Origin: Arthrobacter sp. HY1533
GTDB taxonomy: Bacteria > Actinomycetota > Actinomycetes > Actinomycetales > Micrococcaceae
DNA length: 64,000 nucleotides
NCBI RefSeq assembly: GCF_027568515.1
Contig: NZ_JANKZF010000014.1
Coordinates: 62,001 to 126,000 of the forward strand
Direction: 5' to 3'
A program made the position numbers and the translations under genes. Under the pieces are notes generated by a model. It did no database searches. It was not told the origin of the DNA and saw nothing but the letters and a program-made list of their open reading frames with translations. Shown here piece by piece: positions 52,498-61,213 of the stretch; the stretch's first letter is position 1; every line of letters starts with the position of its first letter.

Positions 52498-54165
52498 ATG
52501 AGCCTGACTTCAGTTCTCGACACCGCGGCAATCCACGCCGCAGCACCCCTGTCCGCGACGTTGGCGGAGCAGACCAAGGAAAATTCCTGGATCAACATCC
52601 TGATCTTCATCGGCTTCGTGGCCGTGACCATGATCGTGGTGTTCCGTGCCAGCCGCAACAACAACACCGCGGCGGAATACTATGCCGCCGGCCGCTCGTT
52701 CTCCGGCGGCCAGAACGGCACGGCCATCGCCGGCGACTACCTCTCCGCAGCGTCGTTCCTGGGCATCACCGGGGCCATCGCCGTCAACGGCTACGACGGA
52801 TTCCTGTACTCCATTGGATTCCTCGTGGCCTGGCTCGTGGCCCTGCTGCTCGTGGCCGAGCTGCTGCGCAACACCGGCAAGTTCACCATGGCCGATGTCC
52901 TTTCCTTCCGGCTCAAGCAGCGACCCGTGCGCATCGCGGCGGCCACCACCACGCTGGTGGTCTGCTTCTTCTACCTGCTGGCCCAGATGGCCGGCGCCGG
53001 CGGCCTGGTGTCCCTGCTCCTGGGCCTGGACAACTCCAACAAGGTGGGACAAAACATTGTCATCGCCGTGGTGGGCGTGCTCATGATCGTGTACGTGCTG
53101 ATCGGCGGCATGAAGGGCACCACGTGGGTGCAGATCATCAAGGCGTTCCTGCTCATCATCGGTGCCGCCATCATGACCATCATTGTGATGGCCATGCACG
53201 GCTTCAACCTCTCCACGCTGATGGAAGCTGCCGTCCAGACCTCCATCAACGAAGGCGGCGCCGGCCAGGCGCTGCTGAACCCGGGCGCCCAGTACGGCAA
53301 GGCCCCGCTCGACTTCATCTCCCTGGCCCTGGCCCTGGTGCTCGGCACGGCGGCGCTGCCGCACGTGCTCATGCGCTTCTACACGGTCCCCACCGCCAAG
53401 GAAGCCCGCAAGTCAGTGGTCTGGGCCATCTGGCTCATCGGAGGCTTCTACATCTTCACCCTGGTCCTGGGCTACGGCGCCGGCGCACTGATCGGCAAGG
53501 ACGCCATCCTGGCAGCCCCCGGCGGCGTCAACGCGGCCGCACCGCTGCTGGCCTTCGTGGTGGGCGGGCCCGTGCTGCTGGGCTTCATCTCCGCCGTTGC
53601 CTTCGCAACCATCCTGGCCGTGGTGGCCGGGCTGACCATCACCGCGGCAGCCTCGTTTGCCCACGACATCTACTCCAACGTGATCGTCAAGGGTGAACCG
53701 AAGCCCGAAATGGAGGTCAAGGTGGCACGGCGCACCGTTATCGTCATTGGCCTGGTGGCGATCGGCGGCGGCATCCTGGCCAACGGCCAAAACATTGCCT
53801 TCCTCGTTGCCCTGGCCTTCGCCATCGCGGCCTCCGCCAACCTGCCCACCATCCTGTACTCGCTGTTCTGGAAGCGCTTCACTACCCAGGGCGCCCTGTG
53901 GAGCATGTACGGCGGGCTGGCCGCGGCCATCATCCTCATTGCCTTCTCCCCGGTGGTGTCCGGATCCGAAAAGGCCATGATCCCCGGGGCCGATTTCGCG
54001 TGGTTCCCGCTGGCCAACCCCGGCATCGTCTCCATCCCGCTGGCGTTCTTCCTGGGCTGGCTGGGCACTGTGCTGGACAAGAACACCGAGGACCCGCGCA
54101 TCCAGGCCGAAATGGAGGTCCGTTCCCTGACCGGCGTCGGCGCCGAGAAGGCCGTGGACCACTGA
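52498..54165 (+). CDS. Cation/carboxylate (acetate) symporter, ActP-like
   Basis: A 555-residue sodium:solute symporter with about 13 helices. Features: EYYAAGRSFSGGQNGTAIAGDYLSAASFLGITGAI (pieces EYYAAGRSFSG and AGDYLSAASFLG), ALVLGTAALPHVLMRFYTVP, and TILAVVAGLTITAAASFAHDIY. It takes up acetate, propionate or pyruvate with sodium or protons in known relatives. ATG start at 52498. Directly downstream of DUF485, followed by a terminator hairpin. The CRP-like sites upstream and the two-component system next door suggest regulation by carbon status. Confidence 0.9.
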   Translation: MSLTSVLDTAAIHAAAPLSATLAEQTKENSWINILIFIGFVAVTMIVVFRASRNNNTAAEYYAAGRSFSGGQNGTAIAGDYLSAASFLGITGAIAVNGYDGFLYSIGFLVAWLVALLLVAELLRNTGKFTMADVLSFRLKQRPVRIAAATTTLVVCFFYLLAQMAGAGGLVSLLLGLDNSNKVGQNIVIAVVGVLMIVYVLIGGMKGTTWVQIIKAFLLIIGAAIMTIIVMAMHGFNLSTLMEAAVQTSINEGGAGQALLNPGAQYGKAPLDFISLALALVLGTAALPHVLMRFYTVPTAKEARKSVVWAIWLIGGFYIFTLVLGYGAGALIGKDAILAAPGGVNAAAPLLAFVVGGPVLLGFISAVAFATILAVVAGLTITAAASFAHDIYSNVIVKGEPKPEMEVKVARRTVIVIGLVAIGGGILANGQNIAFLVALAFAIAASANLPTILYSLFWKRFTTQGALWSMYGGLAAAIILIAFSPVVSGSEKAMIPGADFAWFPLANPGIVSIPLAFFLGWLGTVLDKNTEDPRIQAEMEVRSLTGVGAEKAVDH

Positions 54166-54191
54166 CGCGCCAACTGCCGGAAAGTTCAGCC

Positions 54192-54240
54192 CAGAAGGCC
54201 CCGTTCGCCGTCGTTGTTCGACGGCGGACGGGGCCTTCTG
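54192..54240 (+). terminator. Hairpin after the ActP-like gene
   Basis: A 22-base stem with a single G-U pair (54192-54213 with 54219-54240) and a five-base loop. No U-run follows, so termination would be factor-assisted or the hairpin may protect the mRNA 3' end. Confidence 0.7.
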
Positions 54241-54376
54241 CGTGGCACCAAAGCAGGCGCACTTTTATTGGCGTTCAAGGCATTGACTTCCGCCCTGCGG
54301 CGGAGGAATCTTCACATTAGCCATGCCGTTGGAGGCCCGTCTGGACCACGGGGTGGTGCAAGGAGGCAGTGCCGCC

Positions 54377-55141
54377 ATGGCCAGAACAAACTCACACTAC
54401 GGATGGGTTCCGGACCTGCCGGACCAGCGTGACTTCCACTTCGCTGCGGCCCAGGCCGTGCAGGCAGCGCTGCCGCCCGCCGTCGACCTCCGCCCCCAGT
54501 GCCCGCCCGTCTACGACCAGGGGCAGCTGGGCTCCTGCACCGGCAACGGGGTGGCCGCCGCAATCCAGTTCGATGCCCTCAAGGAAGGGCTCGCCGACAC
54601 GTCCACACCCTCACGCCTGTTCATCTACTACAATGAGCGGGTCATTGAGGGAACCGTGAAGTCCGACGCCGGGGCCCAGATCCGTGACGGCATCAAGACC
54701 GTGGCGAAGACCGGCGCCTGCGATGAAACCCTGTGGCCCTACGACATCACCAAGTTCGCCACCAAGCCAAGCGCGGCGGCCTACAAGGCGGCATTGAACC
54801 AGCGCGCCATTGCCTACTCCCGGGTGGCCCAGACCCTGGCCCACATGAAGGGGTGCCTGGCTTCAGGATTCCCGATTGTCTTCGGGTTCACCGTGTACGA
54901 GAGTTTTGAGGGCTCCGATGTGGCCAACACGGGCGTGGTCCCCATGCCGGCCGCGGCGGAGGCCGTGATTGGCGGGCATTGCGTGGTGGCCGTGGGCTAC
55001 GACGACGCGAGCCAGCGGTTTACCATCCGGAACTCCTGGGGAACAGGATGGGGCATGGCCGGCTATGCGACCATGCCCTACACGTACCTGATCAGCCCCT
55101 CACTTGCCAGCGACTTCTGGATGATCTCCGCAACCTCCTAG
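54377..55141 (+). CDS. Papain-like (C1A) cysteine peptidase without signal peptide
   Basis: A 254-residue protein with the full papain set: oxyanion Gln Q48 and catalytic C54 (YDQGQLGSCTGNGVAAA), H201 (IGGHCVVAVGYDD) and N219 (IRNSWGTGWGMAGYATMPY). The segment ahead (PPAVDLRPQCPPVYDQGQ) is the usual mature-enzyme beginning, and the length is that of the mature catalytic domain with no long pro-region. No signal peptide is seen, so it may act inside the cell or be exported by another way. ATG at 54377 with AAGGAGG (54360-54366). Such enzymes occur sporadically in bacteria. Confidence 0.9.
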   Translation: MARTNSHYGWVPDLPDQRDFHFAAAQAVQAALPPAVDLRPQCPPVYDQGQLGSCTGNGVAAAIQFDALKEGLADTSTPSRLFIYYNERVIEGTVKSDAGAQIRDGIKTVAKTGACDETLWPYDITKFATKPSAAAYKAALNQRAIAYSRVAQTLAHMKGCLASGFPIVFGFTVYESFEGSDVANTGVVPMPAAAEAVIGGHCVVAVGYDDASQRFTIRNSWGTGWGMAGYATMPYTYLISPSLASDFWMISATS

Positions 55142-55155
55142 GCGCACGCTTGTCG

Positions 55156-55860
55156 CTAGTGGTGGTGGCCCTGCTGCTTGAGCTGCTGCACATTCTCCGG
55201 CACCGCGGGTGCCTCGTGGCTGCCCCCGTGCCCGGAGTGCGGCACCGCCAGCTCGCCTGCAGTTGACGCTGCCATGCCGGCGGTGGTCAGTGCCGCCACA
55301 AAGATGGATGCCGCGAACAGCATGCCCACCACGGCAGCCGCCGGCAGCTTGTGCTGGGCTGCCCGTCCGGGCCGCCGCCGCATGGCCGCGTTGCGGCGCC
55401 ACCCCAGCGTGGCCACAACGGAAAGCTCCAGGACCAGCAGTGCGGCCAGGGTCGCATCAAAGGTCCTGCCGGTTTCGGGCATCCGCCACAGCCCTGCCAG
55501 AAGTGCTGTCAGGTGGATGGCGCCGGCCACGGCGAGCACAATTTGCACCGCATCCACGCGAGGAAGCCTTCCGCTGCGCAGCGATGCCAGGCCGTACAGC
55601 AATGCGGCCAGCCCGTACGCGGCCGAAGCCAGCCCGGCCGCCCACGGCCAAACCGCCGGCAGGCCTTCTCCGGCAACCGATGCCTGGCCGGCATTGAGCC
55701 AGGGCAGCAGGCTCGAGGCCGCGGCTATGGCCAGGGAGGCAATGCCCAGCAGGGCCAGGCTGGCGTAGAGGGCGCCCAGCTCAGTTGCCCCGCCGGGTTT
55801 TGCCACCGGGGGCCCTGGCCTGGAAACGGCCGGGACCCCCATGTGGGCGGTGGTGGCCAT
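55156..55860 (-). CDS. Multi-helix membrane protein with His-rich C-terminus
   Basis: A 234-residue protein with about five membrane helices (around 33-53, 70-92, 103-125, 133-152, 170-195) and a His-rich tail (PHSGHGGSHEAP, QGHHH) that may bind metal such as copper or nickel. It starts ATG at 55858-55860 and lies 2 bases after the DUF4383 gene in the same direction, so they probably form a small operon. No family is recognised. Confidence 0.65.
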   Translation of the reverse strand: MATTAHMGVPAVSRPGPPVAKPGGATELGALYASLALLGIASLAIAAASSLLPWLNAGQASVAGEGLPAVWPWAAGLASAAYGLAALLYGLASLRSGRLPRVDAVQIVLAVAGAIHLTALLAGLWRMPETGRTFDATLAALLVLELSVVATLGWRRNAAMRRRPGRAAQHKLPAAAVVGMLFAASIFVAALTTAGMAASTAGELAVPHSGHGGSHEAPAVPENVQQLKQQGHHH

Positions 55861-55862
55861 GA

Positions 55863-56267
55863 TCAGGCGGTTCGCACGGCGGCCGTGCGGTCCTGGGACA
55901 GGCCCACTGCCAGCAGGACAAGCGCGCTGCCCAGGTGCAGGACGTTGTCGGCACCGTTCAGGGCAATGATGTTCAGCGCGGTGCCCGGAAGGAACAGGCC
56001 AACGATGCCCACCAGCAGGTACACGGCACCCACAGTTGAGTTCATGGTCTTGGCAGCCGGTGCGGAAGAAAGCCCGGCCAGCAGAAGCGCCGCACCAATG
56101 GCCAGGTGGATCACGTTGTGCAGGGGGTTGACCTCAAAGACGATCAAGTTCCTGCCCTCGGTGGCGAAGAAGCCCACGCCGCTGGTGACAAAAAATCCCA
56201 CAATGCCGACCAGAAGGTAGACGGCCCCGAAGATGGTGGCGAGAAGCCGGTTCGGTGAGGTGCGCAT
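55863..56267 (-). CDS. DUF4383 membrane protein
   Basis: A 134-residue protein with four membrane helices. It holds the DUF4383 signatures: AAVYLLVGIVGF-type repeats (FGAVYLLVGIVGFF and later GAVYLLVGIVGLF) and NPLHNVIHLAIGAALL / NGADNVLHLGSALVLL, i.e. an internal duplication of a two-helix unit. ATG with AAAGGAG 8 bases upstream. Function of the family is unknown. Confidence 0.88.
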   Translation of the reverse strand: MRTSPNRLLATIFGAVYLLVGIVGFFVTSGVGFFATEGRNLIVFEVNPLHNVIHLAIGAALLLAGLSSAPAAKTMNSTVGAVYLLVGIVGLFLPGTALNIIALNGADNVLHLGSALVLLAVGLSQDRTAAVRTA

Positions 56268-56388
56268 GATGATTACTCCTTTTCCCGATGCCGGGGCAGA
56301 AGCTGCCCCGTTCAGTCCTGAGCGGGTTCGAAGTGAACCCGTGACAGTTGTTCGGAGCGGGCGGGCGCGCAGATTGGACGCACGGGAA

Positions 56389-56859
56389 CTATTTTTCGAG
56401 TTCCCGTTTCAGCAGCGGCGACATCCTGAAGGGGACCAGCTCGTTCATGGCCAGCGAGGTCTCGGTGCGCTCAACGCCGTCGCACGCCAGGATCTTCCCG
56501 TTGATGCGGAACAGGTCCTCCGCCCCCCTGGACACGACGCGGACCAGCAGGTCGGCCCGGCCGCTGAGGCCGTGCGCCTCCACCACCTCCGGGATGGCTG
56601 CCAGCGAGGTGGCCAGTGCGCCGAGTTTCTGCTGCTGCACGTGCACCGAAATGAAGGCCTGCAGGGGATAGCCCAGGGGGCCGGGATTGATCCTGTGGTC
56701 GAAGGGCAGGAAGGCGTGGCGCTTCTCCAGCGCCGCCATCCGGGCCTGGACCGTGTTGCGGGAGAGCCCCAGCTGCGTGGCCATGGCCACCACCGTCTGC
56801 CGGGGGTCCTGCATGAGGGCCAGGAGTATGCGTGCGTCGGTTCCATCCAAAGTGGGCAT
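56389..56859 (-). CDS. bkdR: Lrp/AsnC-family regulator, probable BkdR
   Basis: A 156-residue protein. N-terminal winged helix (DGTDARILLALMQDPRQTVVAMATQLGLSRNTVQARMAALEK, in pieces MATQLGLSRNTVQARM), then a ligand-binding RAM domain (AFISVHVQQQKLGALATSL, EVVEAHGLSGRADLLVRVV). Lrp members respond to amino acids such as leucine and form octamers. It is divergent from the E1-alpha gene of the branched-chain dehydrogenase, as bkdR is in Pseudomonas and Streptomyces; hence it likely controls that operon. Start ATG at 56859. Confidence 0.9.
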   Translation of the reverse strand: MPTLDGTDARILLALMQDPRQTVVAMATQLGLSRNTVQARMAALEKRHAFLPFDHRINPGPLGYPLQAFISVHVQQQKLGALATSLAAIPEVVEAHGLSGRADLLVRVVSRGAEDLFRINGKILACDGVERTETSLAMNELVPFRMSPLLKRELEK

Positions 56860-56942
56860 AATGCGCAGATTAGCACGGTACGGCGGCGGCCAACAGTGCA
56901 GGATGATCAACTTTTCCTGAGGTGATTGCGCCACCTGTTCGG

Positions 56943-56958
56943 CGTGAGTATCGTCACA
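56943..56958. promoter_or_regulatory. CRP/GlxR-like palindrome upstream of the bkd operon
   Basis: CGTGA-N6-TCACA, one base from TGTGA-N6-TCACA, within the divergent region between the Lrp regulator and E1-alpha. Third site of this kind in the window (others at 52073 and 52093), suggesting carbon-status input to branched-chain amino-acid breakdown. Confidence 0.55.
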
Positions 56959-57005
56959 CACATCAGGGAATGATCCGCATCACACTGCACGAAGGCGAGC
57001 AGAGA

Positions 57006-58154
57006 ATGAACAACCCAGGCCAAGCCGCCCCGGGCCCCGGCCCGATGCCCATGCACCAGCTCATCACCCCCGACGGGCAGCGCGGCGCCGATGCCCTGCT
57101 CGATGAATACGTGGCGGACGTCGACGCCGAGGCCCTGCGCGGGCTGCTCCGCGACATGGTTGTCATGCGCCGCATTGACTTTGAATCCACGGCCCTCCAG
57201 CGCCAGGGCCAGCTGGCCCTGTGGCCGCCCATGCTTGGCCAGGAAGCCGCCCAGGCCGGTTCCGCCAGGGCATTGGAGGCCGATGACTTCATTTTCCCCA
57301 CCTACCGGGAAAACGGCGTGGCCCACATCCGCGGCGCCAAGATGCAGCAGATCATGGGGGTGTGGCGCGGCACCAGCAACACCGGCTGGGACCCGCACCA
57401 GCTGAACATGGCCACACCGCAGATCATCATTGGTTCGCAGACCCTGCACGCCACCGGCTACGGCATGGGCCTGGTGCTTGATGGCAAGGAATCCCTGGCC
57501 ATCGCCTACCTGGGCGACGGCGCAACGAGCCAGGGCGACGTCCATGAAGCCATGGTGTTTGCCGCCAGCTTCCAGGCGCCTGTCATCTTCTTCTGCCAGA
57601 ACAACCACTGGGCCATTTCCGAACCTGTGGGCCTGCAGTCCTCCGTGCCGCTGGCCGGCCGCGCCCCCGGCTACGGAATCCCCGGCCTGCAGGTTGACGG
57701 CAACGACGCCCTGGCCGTGCTGGCGGCCACCCGCTGGGCCGCCCGCCGCGCCCGCAGCGGCGGCGGGCCAAGCTTCATTGAGGCCGTGACCTACCGCATG
57801 GGCCCGCACACCACGGCCGATGACCCCACGCGCTACCGCGGCGTCACCGAGCTGGAGGAGTGGACCGCCAAAGACCCCATCTCTCGTCTGCGCGCCCACC
57901 TGCTGGCCGAAGGAGTGCTCGACGCCGGTGCCGAAGCCGCCATCGCGGCCGAGGCCGACGCCGTCGCCGCGGAACTTCGCGATGCCTGCATCAACCTCCC
58001 GGACCCCGAACCCATGAGCGTCTTTGACAACGTTTACGTGGACGACAACCCGGTCCTGCTCCGCCAGCGCGAGGAATACAAGCGTTACCTGGACATGTTC
58101 GGCACAGGCCCGGCAACAGCGGCGGGCACGGCAGCCAAAGGAAGTGCATCATGA
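57006..58154 (+). CDS. bkdA: Branched-chain 2-oxoacid (or pyruvate-type) dehydrogenase E1 alpha
   Basis: A 382-residue thiamine-diphosphate enzyme subunit. The TPP motif is GDGATSQGDVHEAMVFAASFQAPVIFFCQNN (GDG at its head and NN at its end), and RMGPHTTADDPTRY carries the phosphorylation-loop-like H. ATG at 57006 is chosen; ATG at 56970 is an alternative. It overlaps E1 beta by ATGA. With an Lrp regulator divergent, a branched-chain substrate is the likely use; sequence alone does not exclude pyruvate. Confidence 0.87.
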   Translation: MNNPGQAAPGPGPMPMHQLITPDGQRGADALLDEYVADVDAEALRGLLRDMVVMRRIDFESTALQRQGQLALWPPMLGQEAAQAGSARALEADDFIFPTYRENGVAHIRGAKMQQIMGVWRGTSNTGWDPHQLNMATPQIIIGSQTLHATGYGMGLVLDGKESLAIAYLGDGATSQGDVHEAMVFAASFQAPVIFFCQNNHWAISEPVGLQSSVPLAGRAPGYGIPGLQVDGNDALAVLAATRWAARRARSGGGPSFIEAVTYRMGPHTTADDPTRYRGVTELEEWTAKDPISRLRAHLLAEGVLDAGAEAAIAAEADAVAAELRDACINLPDPEPMSVFDNVYVDDNPVLLRQREEYKRYLDMFGTGPATAAGTAAKGSAS

Positions 58155-59164
58155 CAAAGCTGAGCCTGACCCAGGCCATCAACGCCGGGCTGCGCCGGGC
58201 CCTGGAGGATGACCCAAAGGTGGTCCTGATGGGTGAGGACATTGGCACACTCGGAGGCGTCTTCCGGGTTACCGACGGGCTCATGAAGGACTTCGGCTCG
58301 CACCGGGTCATGGACACGCCGCTGGCCGAATCCGCCATCATCGGAACGGCCGTGGGCCTGGCCTACCGCGGCTTCCGCCCCGTGTGCGAGATCCAATTCG
58401 ACGGCTTCATCTACCCGGGCTTTGACCAGATCGTCTCCCAGGTGGCCAAGATGCACGCCCGCACCCACGGCAGTGTGCGCATGCCCATCACCATCCGGGT
58501 GCCCTTTGGCGGCGGGATCGGCTCGCCGGAACACCACTCGGAGTCGCCCGAAGCGTACTTTGTGCACACCTCAGGGCTGCGGGTGATCAGCCCCTCCAAC
58601 CCGCAGGACGCCTACACCATGCTCCGCCAGGCCATCGCGAGCGACGACCCCGTGCTCTACTTTGAGCCCAAGCGCCGCTACCACGCCAAGGGCGAGGTTG
58701 ACCTGGAGGCGCCGCTGTCCTCCGCCCCCGCCATGGGTGCGGCGCGCGTGGCCCACCCGGGCACCGATGCCACGCTGGTTGCCTACGGCCCCATGGTGGG
58801 CACGGCCCTCGACGCAGCCAGTGCGGCCGCGGCCGACGGCGTGTCAATCGAGGTCATCGACCTGCGCTCGCTCTCGCCCGTGGACTACGGGCCCATCATC
58901 GAATCGGTGCGGCGCACAGGCAGGCTCGTTGTGGCGCACGAGGCGGGCCGCACGCTGGGGCTCGGCGCCGAAATTGCCGCGACCATCACCGAGCGGTGCT
59001 TCAACCACCTGGAAAGTGCCCCCGTGCGCGTCACGGGATTCGACATCCCCTACCCGCCGTCCAAGCTGGAAAAACACCACCTGCCGGACCTCGACCGGAT
59101 CCTGGACGGCGTGGACCGCGCGCTGGGCCGACCCAACTCACTCACAGGCATGGAGGACTCTTGA
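58151..59164 (+). CDS. bkdB: Branched-chain 2-oxoacid dehydrogenase E1 beta
   Basis: A 337-residue transketolase-like subunit. Characteristic phrases: VLMGEDIGTLGGVFRVTDGL, DTPLAESAIIGTAVGLAYRG, GSVRMPITIRVPFGGGIGSPEHHSESPEA, and C-terminal RRTGRLVVAHEA. It forms the alpha2beta2 E1 with the upstream gene (ATGA overlap, 58151-58154) and decarboxylates the 2-oxoacid, transferring the acyl group to E2 lipoyl. The next gene's ATG overlaps its stop by one base. Confidence 0.92.
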   Translation: MTKLSLTQAINAGLRRALEDDPKVVLMGEDIGTLGGVFRVTDGLMKDFGSHRVMDTPLAESAIIGTAVGLAYRGFRPVCEIQFDGFIYPGFDQIVSQVAKMHARTHGSVRMPITIRVPFGGGIGSPEHHSESPEAYFVHTSGLRVISPSNPQDAYTMLRQAIASDDPVLYFEPKRRYHAKGEVDLEAPLSSAPAMGAARVAHPGTDATLVAYGPMVGTALDAASAAAADGVSIEVIDLRSLSPVDYGPIIESVRRTGRLVVAHEAGRTLGLGAEIAATITERCFNHLESAPVRVTGFDIPYPPSKLEKHHLPDLDRILDGVDRALGRPNSLTGMEDS

Positions 59165-60567
59165 TGATTGCTGAATTCAAGCTGCCCGACCTCGGCGAAG
59201 GTCTCACCGAATCGGAAATTGTCAGCTGGGCCGTGTCCGTTGGCGACACCGTCACGCTCAACCAGGTCCTGGGCGAGGTGGAAACCGCCAAGGCTGTGGT
59301 GGAGCTTCCTTCGCCCTACGCCGGCAAGGTCACGGCCATTGCGCATGGGCCCGGAACGGTGGTGGAGGTGGGCGAGGTCATCATTGCCTTCGACATTCCA
59401 GGCACAGGTGGCCCCGAAGTCGGCGCCAGCCAGGCAGGTGCCGAGGGGGAGACCGCCAAGCGGATCCCCACGCTCGTGGGGTACGGGGCAGACCCCGAAC
59501 CGTCCGGGCGGCCCGTCCGGCGCACCCGCGTTGCGGCGGGTGCGGGCCCGGTTGCCCCGACGGCGGCCCTGGCCACCCCGACCGTTGCCGCCGTCGCCAC
59601 TACCACAGTTGTGCAGGCCGAGCGGCCCCGCTCCACGCCCCCTGTGCGCAAGCTGGCCCGGGACCTGGGCATTGAGTTGGCGCTGGTGCCCGGATCAGGG
59701 GAACGCGGGCTCATCACCCGCGATGACGTCCTGTCTTATTCCTCCGGCAGCGCCGGTGGGCAAGCTGCGGCCGGCGCGGCCGGGAACCAGGCCCAAGGTG
59801 CGGTGACCGCGGGGGAGGGTGCGGCGTCGAACGTTTCCGTCACCCGCAGCTGGGGTCAGGGGAATGAGCGGGAGGTGCGCACCCCCGTCAAGGGCGTGCA
59901 GAAGTTCATGGCCCAGGCCATGGTCCAGAGCGCGTTCACGGCACCGCACGTCACCGAGTTCCTCACGGTGGACGTCACGCGCGGCATGAAGTTCCTGGAG
60001 AGGTTGCGCAAGCGCCGGGACTTCGACGGCGTCAAGCTCACGCCCCTGACGCTCGCTGCAAGGGCCGTTGCGCTCGGGCTGGAACGACACCCGGCCCTGA
60101 ACTCAAGCTGGGATGAGGCCGCGCAGGAAGTGGTGCAGCACAACTACCTGAACCTGGGCATCGCCGCGGCCACACCGCGCGGGCTCGTGGTGCCCAACAT
60201 CAAGGACGCCCACACGCTGGGGCTTCGCGCGCTCGCAGCTGCGCTGGGTGGACTGGCGGAGACGGCCCGTTCGGGCAAGACGCCGCCGGCGGACCTGGCC
60301 GGGGGCACCTTTTCCATCACCAACATCGGGGTGTTTGGCATCGACGCCGGCACGCCCATCCTGAACACGGGCGAGGCCGGGATCCTGGCGCTCGGGGCCG
60401 TGCGCAGCACGCCATGGGAGCACAAGGGGCGCGTGGCGCTGCGGCAGGTCATGACGCTGAGCCTGTCCTTCGACCACAGGCTTGTGGACGGTGCCGCCGG
60501 CTCGAAGTTCCTGGCCGACGTTGGCGCCGTCATGGCCGACCCCGCCATGGTGCTGGCCCTGGACTGA
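59164..60567 (+). CDS. bkdC: Dihydrolipoamide acyltransferase E2 of the branched-chain complex
   Basis: A 467-residue protein. One lipoyl domain (lipoylated K43 in GEVETAKAVVELPS), a Pro/Ala/Thr-rich linker, a peripheral-subunit-binding domain (PPVRKLARDLGIEL, GLITRDDVLSY) and the C-terminal catalytic domain with H438 and D442 in SFDHRLVDGAAG. It transfers the acyl group to CoA. ATG at 59164 overlaps the E1 beta stop. No E3 gene is in the cluster, so a shared lipoamide dehydrogenase must be used. A hairpin follows the stop. Confidence 0.93.
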   Translation: MIAEFKLPDLGEGLTESEIVSWAVSVGDTVTLNQVLGEVETAKAVVELPSPYAGKVTAIAHGPGTVVEVGEVIIAFDIPGTGGPEVGASQAGAEGETAKRIPTLVGYGADPEPSGRPVRRTRVAAGAGPVAPTAALATPTVAAVATTTVVQAERPRSTPPVRKLARDLGIELALVPGSGERGLITRDDVLSYSSGSAGGQAAAGAAGNQAQGAVTAGEGAASNVSVTRSWGQGNEREVRTPVKGVQKFMAQAMVQSAFTAPHVTEFLTVDVTRGMKFLERLRKRRDFDGVKLTPLTLAARAVALGLERHPALNSSWDEAAQEVVQHNYLNLGIAAATPRGLVVPNIKDAHTLGLRALAAALGGLAETARSGKTPPADLAGGTFSITNIGVFGIDAGTPILNTGEAGILALGAVRSTPWEHKGRVALRQVMTLSLSFDHRLVDGAAGSKFLADVGAVMADPAMVLALD

Positions 60568-60624
60568 GGCGGCGCCGGGCGGGCGCAGTGCGGGCGCGGT
60601 GCGGCGCAATGCGGGCGCGGGAAA

Positions 60625-60672
60625 CTGCTCCCGCTCTGCAACCTCCGGCCTCTGGTTGCGGGGCGGGAGCAG
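60625..60672 (+). terminator. Hairpin terminating the bkd operon
   Basis: A 19-base stem (60625-60643 with 60654-60672) with two G-U pairs around a ten-base loop, followed by TCGTATATTTGT. The U-content after it is moderate. It lies about 60 bases past the E2 stop. Confidence 0.72.
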
Positions 60673-60730
60673 TCGTATATTTGTAGTGACCCCCATTCTG
60701 GGAGCCGCCTTGACAAGGAGGATGGTTTCG

Positions 60731-61099
60731 ATGAAGAAGTGGAATCGCTGGCAGGATTATGTTGCCGTGGTCGCCGGGCTGTACGCAGCACTCTCGACCA
60801 TGTGGACATCACAGCAGGGCAGTTCCATGGTCATGATGATTGGTTGCGGCGTGCTGCTGATGGCATCCGGCGTCTGGAACCTCATGAGCCCCGGGCAGCC
60901 GGTGGCCGAGTGGGTCCAGATGGTCCTTGGCGCCCTGCTGTTCGTCTCCCCGTGGTTGGCCGGCTACACGGCACACACGGCAGCAACCTGGACTTCATGG
61001 ATTGCAGGTGGTTGCGCCCTGATTGCCGGGGTGATGGCACTGCAGCCTGCCATGCACGAGCATGCTGAGCACCCCCATGGCGGTGTTGCGGCACACTGA
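60731..61099 (+). CDS. SPW-repeat membrane protein
   Basis: A 122-residue protein with four helices. SPW marks: NRWQDYVAVVAGLYAALSTMW and a second unit with LGALLFVSPWLAGY, the SPW motif at residues around 77-79. Actinobacterial SPW proteins are of unknown role. ATG at 60731 with AAGGAGG 9 bases upstream; an in-frame ATG at 60722 overlaps the ribosome site. A His-rich tail (HEHAEHPHGG) ends the protein. Confidence 0.87.
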   Translation: MKKWNRWQDYVAVVAGLYAALSTMWTSQQGSSMVMMIGCGVLLMASGVWNLMSPGQPVAEWVQMVLGALLFVSPWLAGYTAHTAATWTSWIAGGCALIAGVMALQPAMHEHAEHPHGGVAAH

Positions 61100-61139
61100 T
61101 TCCCGCCGGGCTCCCTTGTGGACGCACGGCACCAAAGTC

Positions 61140-61166
61140 GAAGCCCCGGCACCACGCCGGGGCTTC
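61140..61166 (+). terminator. Intrinsic terminator after the SPW gene
   Basis: An 11-base stem (GAAGCCCCGGC with its complement) and five-base loop, followed by CCCCTTTGTG. The U-run is short, but the stem is strong. Confidence 0.75.
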
Positions 61167-61213
61167 CCCTTTGTGCAGCGCTTTGGCCGGTGGCGGCGCT
61201 AGGATCACAGGCC

